Below the pieces are notes generated by a model. That model saw nothing but the letters and a program-made list of their open reading frames with translations. It ran no database searches and had not been told where the DNA came from. From Mesorhizobium sp. (GTDB lineage: Bacteria; Pseudomonadota; Alphaproteobacteria; Rhizobiales; Rhizobiaceae): a stretch of 64,000 nt of DNA. This document shows, in pieces, positions 42,878-50,635 of this stretch. Within the stretch, counting starts at the first letter, position 1. Each line of letters starts with the position of its first letter. The translations under genes were made by a program, and so were the position numbers. The stretch spans positions 124,001-188,000 of the forward strand of contig SAJS01000003.1 in assembly GCA_004017535.1 (NCBI GenBank), in the 5' to 3' direction.

Positions 42878-44125
42878 TTGAGCACAGCGGCGCCCGCAGT
42901 CGCGCTCGGCCTCAAGGCCAACTGGAAGCAGTTTTCGCTGCTGGTGCTGATCAATGCCTTCGTCGGCGGCATGGTGGGCATCGAGAGGACCGTCGTGCCG
43001 CTGATCGGCGCGGAGGAATTCGGCGTCGCTTCCACCACGCTGGTCGTCTCCTTCATCGTCAGCTTCGGCGTGGTCAAGGCCTGTGCCAACCTCCTCTCCG
43101 GCCAGCTTGCCGACACATGGGGCCGCAAGCGCGTGCTGGTCCTCGGCTGGCTGTTCGGCCTGCCGGTGCCCTTCATCATCATCTCAGCGCCGAGCTGGGG
43201 CTGGATCGTGGCCGCCAATGCGCTGCTCGGCATCAACCAAGGGCTCGCCTGGTCGATGACGGTGATCATGAAGGTCGATCTCGTCGGACCGAAATCGCGC
43301 GGGCTCGCCGTCGGCCTCAACGAGTTCGCCGGCTACCTCGCCGTCGGGGTCACCGCCTTCCTCACCGGCTATCTCGCCAGCCGCTACGGGCTGCGTCCGG
43401 TGCCGATCTATCTCGGCGTCGTCTATGCGATCCTGGGTGCGACGCTGTCCATCCTGCTGGTGCGCGACACGCGCGAGCATGTGCGTCTGGAGCTGGCGGA
43501 CCACCCAAAACAGGCTTCGCCGCTCAGCTTCCGCGAGATCTTCGTGCTGACCTCGTTCGGGGACCGCAACCTGTTCGCCGCCTCCCAGGCCGGCCTGGTG
43601 AACAATCTGAATGACGGCATGAGCTGGGGGCTCTTCCCACTCTTCTTCGTCGCCAACGGGCTGGGCGTCGAGCGCATCGGCATCCTCAAGGCGGTGTATC
43701 CGGCGGTGTGGGGCGTCCTGCAAGTCGCGACCGGGCCGCTCAGCGACCGGTGGGGCCGTAAGGGCCTGATCGTCGCCGGCATGTGGGTGCAGGCGGCGGG
43801 ACTTCTCTTGACCGCCGTGACGCGCGATTTCGGCTGGTGGCTGCTGGCGAGCGTGCTGCTCGGCCTCGGCACGGCAATGGTCTATCCGAGCCTGATCGCG
43901 GCTGTGTCGGACGCCTCGCACCCCTCCTGGCGGGCGCGCTCGCTCAGCGTCTACCGCTTCTGGCGCGACCTCGGCTACGCTCTCGGCGCCCTCACCGCGG
44001 GCCTGATCGCCGACTTCTTCGGCTTCGCCGCGGCGATCGGTGCCATTGCGGCGCTGACGTTCCTGTCGGGCGCGATCGTCGCGATAGCGATGCGCGAGAC
44101 GGGTGCCGCCGCGCGGTCTCCGTAA
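42878..44125 (+). CDS. Major facilitator superfamily transporter
   Basis: 415-residue inner-membrane protein with about 12 helices. The MFS loop 2-3 motif is visible as SGQLADTWGRKRVLVLGW, and its second-half counterpart is GPLSDRWGRKGLIVAGMWVQ. The best start is a TTG at 42878, seven bases after GGAG, giving MSTAAPAVALGLKANWKQFS; the nearest ATG is out of frame. The substrate is unknown. It is divergent from the phytochelatin-synthase-like gene across about 240 bp in which no clear operator is seen. Confidence 0.9.
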   Translation: MSTAAPAVALGLKANWKQFSLLVLINAFVGGMVGIERTVVPLIGAEEFGVASTTLVVSFIVSFGVVKACANLLSGQLADTWGRKRVLVLGWLFGLPVPFIIISAPSWGWIVAANALLGINQGLAWSMTVIMKVDLVGPKSRGLAVGLNEFAGYLAVGVTAFLTGYLASRYGLRPVPIYLGVVYAILGATLSILLVRDTREHVRLELADHPKQASPLSFREIFVLTSFGDRNLFAASQAGLVNNLNDGMSWGLFPLFFVANGLGVERIGILKAVYPAVWGVLQVATGPLSDRWGRKGLIVAGMWVQAAGLLLTAVTRDFGWWLLASVLLGLGTAMVYPSLIAAVSDASHPSWRARSLSVYRFWRDLGYALGALTAGLIADFFGFAAAIGAIAALTFLSGAIVAIAMRETGAAARSP

Positions 44126-44244
44126 GGCGATGGTTAACGCGGGCCCCGAACAAGGTTTCCGTTTACGATATCGTAAGCTTGTTGCTGCGGGCCATTCGCC
44201 GGTCCGCTACAATCGCGGCAGTTGAATTTTCCTCGAGATCGCGC

Positions 44245-45333
44245 ATGAGCAGCCCCAACCGCATGCCGTGGGTGGACACGGCAAAAGGCCTTTCCATCAT
44301 CCTGGTGGTGATGATGTACTCGGCCTACAACACAGGCGAGTACACCGGCGGTGTCGGCTTCCTGCACTATGTGATCGGCTTCGCGACGCCCTTCCGCATG
44401 CCGGAATTCTTCCTGATCTCGGGCCTGTTCCTGTCGCAGGTGATCGACCGGCCGTGGCGGCGCTATGTCGACCGCCGCGTCGTCCACTACCTCTATTTCT
44501 ACGTGCTGTGGGCGATCATCTCGATCGGGCTGAAGATCGGCATCTTCAGCCGCGACCCCGCCGGCATGCTGCACGACCTCGCGATGGCCGTCGTCCAGCC
44601 CTATGGCGTCTTGTGGTTCATCTACATGCTGGCGGTTTTCGGCATCGCGATCCGTGTTCTGCGCGAGCTTCGCGTGCCGCACTGGGTCGTCATCCCGTTC
44701 GCTGCCGCGCTGCAGATGTGGGCGCCGAAGCCGGACAGCTACGCGCTCGAGCAGTTCGCGGCCTATTTCGTGTTCTTCTATCTCGGCTTCATGCTCGCGC
44801 CGCTGATCTTCCGGCTGGTGGAATGGACGCAGGCTCGTCCGGCGATCGCCGTCGCGGGCCTGCTCGCCTGGGCGCTCGTCAACGGGCTGCTCGTCTATTC
44901 GCCGGGCTACGCGATGCAGCCTGTCGGCATGCAGATGGGCCTGGCGGCATGGCCGCCACTGCATCTGACGCTGGCCGTCGCAGGCGCGGTGGCGCTGTGC
45001 GTGGCCGGCGGCTTCCTGTCGAAATTCGCTTCCATGGAATGGCTGCGCTGGCTCGGCGAGCATTCGCTGGTCGTCTATGTCGCCTTCACCATTCCGATGT
45101 CGATCTTCCGCGGTGTCATGCTGGCGAGCGGCCTTCTGACCGACACTGGCCTGCTGAGCCTGGCGGTGCTGCTCGTCTCCGTCATCAGCCCGGTGGTGCT
45201 CTATTTCATCGTCAAGCGCATCGGCTTCGGCACCTTCCTGTTCGAGCGGCCGGCCTGGGCGCATGTCGATGGGCCAAACGCCGCGAAGGCTTCCAACAAG
45301 CCGATGACGCGGCCGGCGCGCGAAGCGGCCTGA
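44245..45333 (+). CDS. Acyltransferase-3 family integral membrane protein
   Basis: 362-residue membrane protein of the acyltransferase 3/OafA-OpgC class with about ten helices. The N-terminal signature PWVDTAKGLSIILVVMMYSA and the arginine-bearing TPFRMPEFFLISGLFLSQVI are family marks. WLRWLGEHSLVVYVAFTIPMS is the usual late motif. The members transfer acyl groups (acetyl, succinyl) to surface or periplasmic glycans, but the acceptor here is unknown. The frame is open from 43783; the ATG at 44245 matches the domain start. It lies 119 bp after the MFS gene on the same strand. Confidence 0.9.
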   Translation: MSSPNRMPWVDTAKGLSIILVVMMYSAYNTGEYTGGVGFLHYVIGFATPFRMPEFFLISGLFLSQVIDRPWRRYVDRRVVHYLYFYVLWAIISIGLKIGIFSRDPAGMLHDLAMAVVQPYGVLWFIYMLAVFGIAIRVLRELRVPHWVVIPFAAALQMWAPKPDSYALEQFAAYFVFFYLGFMLAPLIFRLVEWTQARPAIAVAGLLAWALVNGLLVYSPGYAMQPVGMQMGLAAWPPLHLTLAVAGAVALCVAGGFLSKFASMEWLRWLGEHSLVVYVAFTIPMSIFRGVMLASGLLTDTGLLSLAVLLVSVISPVVLYFIVKRIGFGTFLFERPAWAHVDGPNAAKASNKPMTRPAREAA

Positions 45334-45370
45334 CCGGGCCGCCTTTCCATGGTCCGCTACTTGCCACGAG

Positions 45371-45470
45371 AGAGCGTTTCACCGTTTTCGCGCAAACGGC
45401 GAACCGCTCTATCTCTTTGTTTGTACGTAATTCCGGACGGAAAACCGCTCACACTTTTCCTGGAATTGCT
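45371..45470. repeat. Rhizobiales intergenic repeat overlapping the 3' end of a coding gene
   Basis: The left part is a stem-loop AGAGCG...CGCTCT (45371-45410) with an inner perfect stem CCGTTT/AAACGG. The right part, from AATTCCGGACGGAAAACCGC to CCTGGAATT near 45467, is a second inverted segment. I recognise this two-part element as a common dispersed repeat in Mesorhizobium-type genomes. Its right end supplies the last codons and stop of the minus-strand beta-propeller gene. A short relative is at 41807-41837. Confidence 0.72.
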
Positions 45471-46099
45471 TTATGTCCCGGACGCTTTGCGGCCTTGATC
45501 TTGCCGCTGCTGCCGCCACCGCAGAAGAAGCAGCCGCCGCTATCGGATTCCAGCCCCGACACGCCGGAAGGCATCGCTAGCTCCTGCAGCACATCGCCTG
45601 TGTCGGGATCGACGCGCACCAGATCGCCTTCCTCGCCCTCCCAGGTGGCGTGCCAGAGCTCGCCATCGACCCAGGTGACGCCGGTGACGACGCGCTTGGA
45701 TTCGATCGTGCGGATCACTCTGCCCGTTTCGGGATCGATCTGATGGATCTTATGCGCCCGGTATTCGCCGACCCAGAGCGAACCCTCGGCCCAGGCCATG
45801 CCTGAATCGCCGCCATTGCCGGGCGCCGGAATGGTTGCGACGACCTTGCCGATCTTCGGGTCGACCTTATGGATGCGATCCTCGGCAATCTGGTAGAGAT
45901 ACTCGCCATCGAAGGCAGTCCCGGCATGCGACGCGACATCGATCGTATGCACGATCTTGCCGCTGTCGGGATCGAGCGCGTTCAGCTTGTCGCCACTGGC
46001 GAACCAGATATTTTGGCCGTCATAGGTGACGCCATTGACGCGCTCGACGCCGGGGAACGGTCCGTATTCGCGCAGGATCTCGGCAGCGGCTCGTTTCAT
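45449..46099 (-). CDS. YVTN/SMP30-like beta-propeller protein with C-terminal CxxC
   Basis: 216-residue cytosolic protein of repeated beta-propeller blades, such as RVNGVTYDGQNIWFASGDKL, ALDPDSGKIVHTIDV, KVDPKIGKVVATIPAPGNGG and QIDPETGRVIRTIESK. The tail has an unusual Cys-Gly cluster, GGCFFCGGGSSGK, which could bind a metal or form a disulfide. The start at 46099 (MKRAAAEILREYGPFPG) follows GGAGA. The last six residues (AIPGKV) and the stop derive from the dispersed repeat at 45371-45470, so the ancestral C-terminus was altered. Function is unknown; it lies 31 bp after the TPR-wHTH regulator on the same strand. Confidence 0.8.
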   Translation of the reverse strand: MKRAAAEILREYGPFPGVERVNGVTYDGQNIWFASGDKLNALDPDSGKIVHTIDVASHAGTAFDGEYLYQIAEDRIHKVDPKIGKVVATIPAPGNGGDSGMAWAEGSLWVGEYRAHKIHQIDPETGRVIRTIESKRVVTGVTWVDGELWHATWEGEEGDLVRVDPDTGDVLQELAMPSGVSGLESDSGGCFFCGGGSSGKIKAAKRPGHKAIPGKV

Positions 46100-46130
46100 T
46101 TTCAGTCTCCATTCGAACAATGGCCGCAGA

Positions 46131-47351
46131 CTAGTCGGTCGGCAGCGGCCCCGGGAGTAACAACACAGTCGGGAATCCGGTCACCGGCGGCATCATCCAG
46201 CGGCGCGCCCGGCCGCGGCCGACCGGCTGCACCTTATTCTGCGTCGACAGTTCTTCCAGCGCCCGCTGCACGGTGCGCGCGCTGGCGCCGAGCGCGATCG
46301 CCAGCGCCGAACTCGACCAGGCCTCGCCGTCGGTCAGAAAGGCAAGCACCGCGCCATGCTCGTCTTCGACCGGCGGCGTCAGCACGACGACCTCGGCGGC
46401 CTTCAACGGCGTCAATGCAAAACCGGCTGCCGTGGCATTGATCTCGGCCAGTCCGGCGAGCTCGGCGCGCAGCCGCCCCATCTCGACCCTCAGCCGCGCG
46501 CGATGAGATTCATCCGCGTGCCTTGCCCGAAAGCCGCGTCTCAACAGCATCTCACGCGAGGCATCCGCCGGCCATGCCTCGGCAAGCGTGCGCGCCAGCG
46601 CGAACAACACCGGCCGTGTCGCCAGCGAGACGACCGCATCGGCCTCGCGCACCACGTTGCGGCAGGCATCGATGACCAGCGCGCCCGAGGTCAGCAGCGT
46701 CTCGACCTCGTCGAGCAGCAGATCTTTCTCTGTGCCGCGCGCGATCAGCCTGCCGACCGGCGTGTTCAAGACCAGGGATGCCGCTTCGACTTCGGCCTTC
46801 AAGGCCGGGATGTTGGCTTCGTAAGCGGCCAGCGATGCCCGGCCGAACGCCGAGCGCGCCGCTTTCGTCCTGAGGCGCCGGACCGCGATGCCGGCCGCGG
46901 CCAGTTCATGCGCGACGCGCGCGACCGGCGGCAGCGGCGCCGGATCGAAATCCGAAAGCAGCCGCTCGGCCTCGTCGAGCCGGCCGATCAGGATGAGGCG
47001 ACGCGCCTCGAGGCTGCCGGCATAGGCGGCGTTCAGCCGATCGCCATGCGCGGCAAGCGTGGCGCGTGCGGACCGCAAGGCCTTCTCCGGCCAGCCGAGG
47101 TCGCGTGAGACTAGGGCAATCTCGGCCTCAGCGACGACGCAGCGCGCGCGTGCGACCGCCTCCTTCGGGCTGAAGGCGCGGACGGCGTCCTTCAGCAGCG
47201 CCTTGGCCTTGGCGAAGTCGCCGAGCTGCGCCATCGCGATGCCGCGCAGCGCCAGCGCTGGCGCGTCGTCGCGCAAGCCGACGCGCTTCAAGGCGCCGAG
47301 CGGATCGCCCGCGGCGAGCGCGCGCCCGGCGGCGTTGATCAGCGAGTCCAT
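46131..47351 (-). CDS. TPR-like helical protein with C-terminal winged helix (putative regulator)
   Basis: 406-residue protein. The first 190 residues are Ala-rich helical repeats resembling TPRs (LGDFAKAKALLKDAVRAFSP, GRLDEAERLLSDFDP). The C-terminal 80 residues form a winged-helix domain: AVLAFLTDGEAWSSSALAIAL, GASARTVQRALEELSTQNK and the wing VQPVGRGRARRWMMPP. A DNA-binding regulator with a protein-interaction or sensing N-terminus is likely. It is divergent from the DUF899 gene (120 bp) and followed by the beta-propeller gene, which are its probable targets. I do not recognise a characterised homolog. Confidence 0.78.
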   Translation of the reverse strand: MDSLINAAGRALAAGDPLGALKRVGLRDDAPALALRGIAMAQLGDFAKAKALLKDAVRAFSPKEAVARARCVVAEAEIALVSRDLGWPEKALRSARATLAAHGDRLNAAYAGSLEARRLILIGRLDEAERLLSDFDPAPLPPVARVAHELAAAGIAVRRLRTKAARSAFGRASLAAYEANIPALKAEVEAASLVLNTPVGRLIARGTEKDLLLDEVETLLTSGALVIDACRNVVREADAVVSLATRPVLFALARTLAEAWPADASREMLLRRGFRARHADESHRARLRVEMGRLRAELAGLAEINATAAGFALTPLKAAEVVVLTPPVEDEHGAVLAFLTDGEAWSSSALAIALGASARTVQRALEELSTQNKVQPVGRGRARRWMMPPVTGFPTVLLLPGPLPTD

Positions 47352-47471
47352 GCCGCCGCCTCGAGGCTCGCCGGCTCAAATCGCGTCACACTTGTAACTC
47401 TCACCATCGAAGCATGCGGCCTATGTCTGTCCCTGTCACCCCCAACCAAACCCAAGAACGGGACAAGAGCA

Positions 47472-48221
47472 ATGACCCAACACATGAAGACACCGCCGGT
47501 CGTCTCGCAGGAAGCGTGGGAAGGCGCCTATGAAGAAATGCTGGTCAAGGAAAAGGCGATGACCCGCGCCCGCGACGCATTGGCCGCCGAACGCCGCCGC
47601 ATGCCGTGGATGGAAGTCACCAAGGACTATGTGTTCGAAGGCCCGAACGGCAAGGCGAGCCTGCTCGACCTCTTCGAAGGCCGCCGCCAGCTCGTGATCT
47701 ACCGCGCCTTCTTCGAGCCGGGCGTCTATGGCTGGCCCGAACATGCCTGCCGCGGCTGCTCGCTCGGCGCCGACATGGTCGGCAACCTCGCCCATCTCAA
47801 CGCCCGCGACACCACGCTCGCCTATGCCTCGCGCGCGCCGCAGGCCGACATCCAGCGGTTGAAGCAACAGATGGACTGGAAAATGCCCTGGTACACCATC
47901 ACGGACAGCTGGGATAAGGATTTCGGCGTCGACCAATGGCACGGCCACAACGTCTTCATCCATGACGGCAAGCGCATCTTCCGTACCTATTTCGTCAACA
48001 ACCGCGGCGACGAAGCCTTCGGCACCGTATGGAGCTATCTCGACGTCACGCCGCTCGGCCGCCAGGAGGTGTGGGAGGATTCGCCCGAGGGCTATCCGCA
48101 GACCCAGACCTACAAATGGTGGAACTGGCACGACAATTACGAAGAAGGCGCCGCGCCCGACCAGAGATGGGTCGAGGTCTCGGATGCCGGCGAAGCGGCG
48201 TTCCGCAACAAGAGCGGCTGA
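47472..48221 (+). CDS. DUF899 family thioredoxin-like protein
   Basis: 249-residue cytosolic protein of the DUF899 family with a thioredoxin-like fold. It shows SLLDLFEGRRQLVIYRAFFE, then WPEHACRGCSLGADMVGNLA with a CxxC at the usual active-site end of the first helix, and WHGHNVFIHDGKRIFRTYF. The tryptophan-rich C-terminus QTYKWWNWHDNY is typical. Enzymatic activity is unknown. It is divergent from a winged-helix regulator and followed by a small membrane protein, a likely co-regulated set. Confidence 0.88.
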   Translation: MTQHMKTPPVVSQEAWEGAYEEMLVKEKAMTRARDALAAERRRMPWMEVTKDYVFEGPNGKASLLDLFEGRRQLVIYRAFFEPGVYGWPEHACRGCSLGADMVGNLAHLNARDTTLAYASRAPQADIQRLKQQMDWKMPWYTITDSWDKDFGVDQWHGHNVFIHDGKRIFRTYFVNNRGDEAFGTVWSYLDVTPLGRQEVWEDSPEGYPQTQTYKWWNWHDNYEEGAAPDQRWVEVSDAGEAAFRNKSG

Positions 48222-48313
48222 GCGCAACGCGGCTCCGGCGGCGCGCGCCGCCGGAGCCGATCCCGGTATCTCTCCGAACATTGAAAATCCGACCGCTTCG
48301 GAAGGTGAATATC

Positions 48314-48556
48314 ATGAGCATCGACAATTCCGCCCCTCGCCCAACCGGCTTGGGCGGCTTCGGCCTCGCCGACTGGCTTTGCCTCGCCGCGGCGCCGACC
48401 TTCGCGGCAATGGCGCTGCTGACGGCCGCCTATGACGGCCACGACATGATGTGCATGTCGGGCGCCTCGGCGCTCACCGGCATGGCGCCGATGTATCTGT
48501 TAATGGCCGGCTTCCATCTGGCGCCATGGCTGCGGCTGATGGCGAGGCGCGGGTGA
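48314..48556 (+). CDS. Small two-helix membrane protein
   Basis: 80-residue protein with two predicted membrane segments, WLCLAAAPTFAAMALLTAAY and GMAPMYLLMAGFHLAPWL, joined by DGHDMMCMSGASALT. An AAGGTGA ribosome site precedes the ATG. It lies 92 bp after DUF899 on the same strand. The His/Met/Cys-rich loop (GHDMMCM) might bind metal. Not recognised as a named family. Confidence 0.75.
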   Translation: MSIDNSAPRPTGLGGFGLADWLCLAAAPTFAAMALLTAAYDGHDMMCMSGASALTGMAPMYLLMAGFHLAPWLRLMARRG

Positions 48557-48573
48557 GACTGAAGGGTTCGATT

Positions 48574-50625
48574 TCAAGCCAGGCCATGCGTCTGTTTGAC
48601 CTGCAGAATGGACTCGACAAGCTCCTGGTCCTTGTAAGGTTTCGCGAGCAAGGGAACATCAGCGGGCAGATCGCCGATCGCCTTGGTGTCGGCATAGCCG
48701 GTAATGATGACCGCCGGCCAGTCTGCCTTCAGGTTGCGCGCAAATCGGATCACGTCCAAGCCTGACACGAGCGGCATGGCGAAATCGGTGACGATCACGT
48801 CGAAGTCCTGCGGAGCCTTCTCGATCCTGGCCAGCGCCTCGGCACCGCCGGCGGCGCATGTCACGTCGAAGCCGCGTTGCCTCAATGAGGAAGCCGTCAA
48901 CTCGCGCAGCGCGTCGCTGTCGTCGACCAGCAGTATGGTCGGCCGGGCGCCATTGCCGTCAACGCGAGGCCGGCTGACCTGGTTCTGCTCGATCGACCGG
49001 GCCGGCTGTTCCAACGATCGCGGCAGCCACAGCTGCATCGCAGTGCCTCGCCCGACAACACTCTCGATCCGAAGAGTGCCCCCTGACTGCTTTGCAAAGC
49101 CGTATACGGTGCTCAAGCCGAGGCCGGTGCCCTTACCGACAGGTTTCGTCGTGAAAAAGGGCTCTATGACCTTCGCCACGAGATCGGCCGGAATGCCCGA
49201 ACCGGTATCGATGACCGAGATGACGACATAGTCGCCGGCTCCCAATTCGTCGGAACGACTGTCGATCGTACGATTTTCAGCGCGGATCGAGATCAATCCT
49301 CCGGTGGGCATTGCGTCGCGCGCGTTGAACACCAGGTTCATAAGGGCGAGTTCGAGCTGGCTTCCGTCCACCAGTACAGGCCAGACCGAGTCTATATTCC
49401 ATTCAAAACGAACAAGACCTCCGAGCACCGGCGCGACGAGCCCGTTCAGCGGCTCGACGAGCGTTGCCAGTTGCAAAGGTTCGGGCTTCAGACGCTGACG
49501 CCGGGAGAAGGCGAGCATGCGATTAACGAGGTCGGCGCCCTGCTTGGCCGAGCGCCTTGTAAGGTCGAGCACTTTCTTCGCCTGCTCATCGAGCGCAGTG
49601 CTGCGCTCCAGAAGCCCGAGCCCACTGAGGATCGTCGCGAGCAGGTTGTTGAAGTCATGGGCAAGTCCGCCTGTAAGCTTGCCGATCGCATCAAGACGCT
49701 GCGCCTTGAGCAGCCTGTCTTCAAGCTCGCGCCGCTCGGTGATGTCGAGCAGCGTGCCGACGATCTCGTCCGTGTTGTCCACTGGATTATGCGAGATGAC
49801 GCCCTGGTCCAGGAAGCTTCGGTATTTGCCGTCCGCGCATTGCCATCGGAATTCGCAGCTGTAGGAGCCGGCTGCTTTGGCGCCAAGCAGAGCGGCCTCG
49901 ACGTCCGGCAAGTCGTCCGGATGCACACGGCTCAAGCCAAAGCCAGGCTCGGACGTCAGCCGCTCGGGAGAAAATCCGGTCAAACGCTCGATCCCGCTGG
50001 TGACGAAGCGGGCATCAAAAGGCGGTTCGAGCGACCGGGCATGAAAGCAAACCGGCACCGACTGCAGTATGGCTTCCTGGCGCTGTTCCGCGGCACGCAA
50101 GGCTCGCTCCGCCTCGAGCCTCGACTTTTGCGACTCCAGCGCCTGCTCCAGCAGCGTCTGCTCCACGATCGCCTTGCGCTGGATTTCCAGGGTCTTCTCG
50201 TGCAATTCGACGAACACGGCCACCTTCGAACGCAGCATGGCTGAATCGAAGGGTTTGAAGACGAAATCGACCGCGCCGGCATCGTAGCCGCGCAGCATAT
50301 GCGCTTCTTCCTTGTTGATCGCGGTCAGAAAGATGATCGGGGTGCGCCTGGACTGCTCTCTTTGCCGGATCAATGAGGCCGTCTCGTATCCGTCCAATCC
50401 CGGCATCAGAACGTCCAGAAGGATCACGGCGAACTCTTCCTTCAGAAGGAACCGCAATGCCTCCTCGCCGGATTGTGCGCAGACAACCTCGCCCACTCCA
50501 GCCAAGACTTCGCTGATCGCCAAGAGATTGCGATCGTCATCATCGACGGCGAGGATGCGCGCGCCTTGCGCCACCTCTGACAGCGCTGCGCGCTGCTCGG
50601 ATTTGGTTTTCAGCATCCCTTGCAT
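48574..50625 (-). CDS. Hybrid histidine kinase (REC-PAS-HisKA-HATPase-REC)
   Basis: 683-residue cytosolic hybrid kinase with no membrane helices. An N-terminal receiver (about 12-130; phospho-Asp in AVILLDVLMPGLDGYE) precedes a short coiled coil and a PAS domain (about 185-300, ending LLDITERRELEDRL). The kinase core follows, with His near 323 (GGLAHDFNNLLATI) and ATP-binding motifs VIDTGSGIP and GKGTGLGLSTVYG. The C-terminal receiver has DVIVTDFAMPLVSGLDVI and LLAKPY. The frame extends to 50724; the ATG at 50625 lies 10 bp after the stop of the giant kinase, so the two form an operon and may form a phosphorelay. No separate output regulator is present. Confidence 0.92.
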   Translation of the reverse strand: MQGMLKTKSEQRAALSEVAQGARILAVDDDDRNLLAISEVLAGVGEVVCAQSGEEALRFLLKEEFAVILLDVLMPGLDGYETASLIRQREQSRRTPIIFLTAINKEEAHMLRGYDAGAVDFVFKPFDSAMLRSKVAVFVELHEKTLEIQRKAIVEQTLLEQALESQKSRLEAERALRAAEQRQEAILQSVPVCFHARSLEPPFDARFVTSGIERLTGFSPERLTSEPGFGLSRVHPDDLPDVEAALLGAKAAGSYSCEFRWQCADGKYRSFLDQGVISHNPVDNTDEIVGTLLDITERRELEDRLLKAQRLDAIGKLTGGLAHDFNNLLATILSGLGLLERSTALDEQAKKVLDLTRRSAKQGADLVNRMLAFSRRQRLKPEPLQLATLVEPLNGLVAPVLGGLVRFEWNIDSVWPVLVDGSQLELALMNLVFNARDAMPTGGLISIRAENRTIDSRSDELGAGDYVVISVIDTGSGIPADLVAKVIEPFFTTKPVGKGTGLGLSTVYGFAKQSGGTLRIESVVGRGTAMQLWLPRSLEQPARSIEQNQVSRPRVDGNGARPTILLVDDSDALRELTASSLRQRGFDVTCAAGGAEALARIEKAPQDFDVIVTDFAMPLVSGLDVIRFARNLKADWPAVIITGYADTKAIGDLPADVPLLAKPYKDQELVESILQVKQTHGLA

Positions 50626-50635
50626 TGGCAACCCA

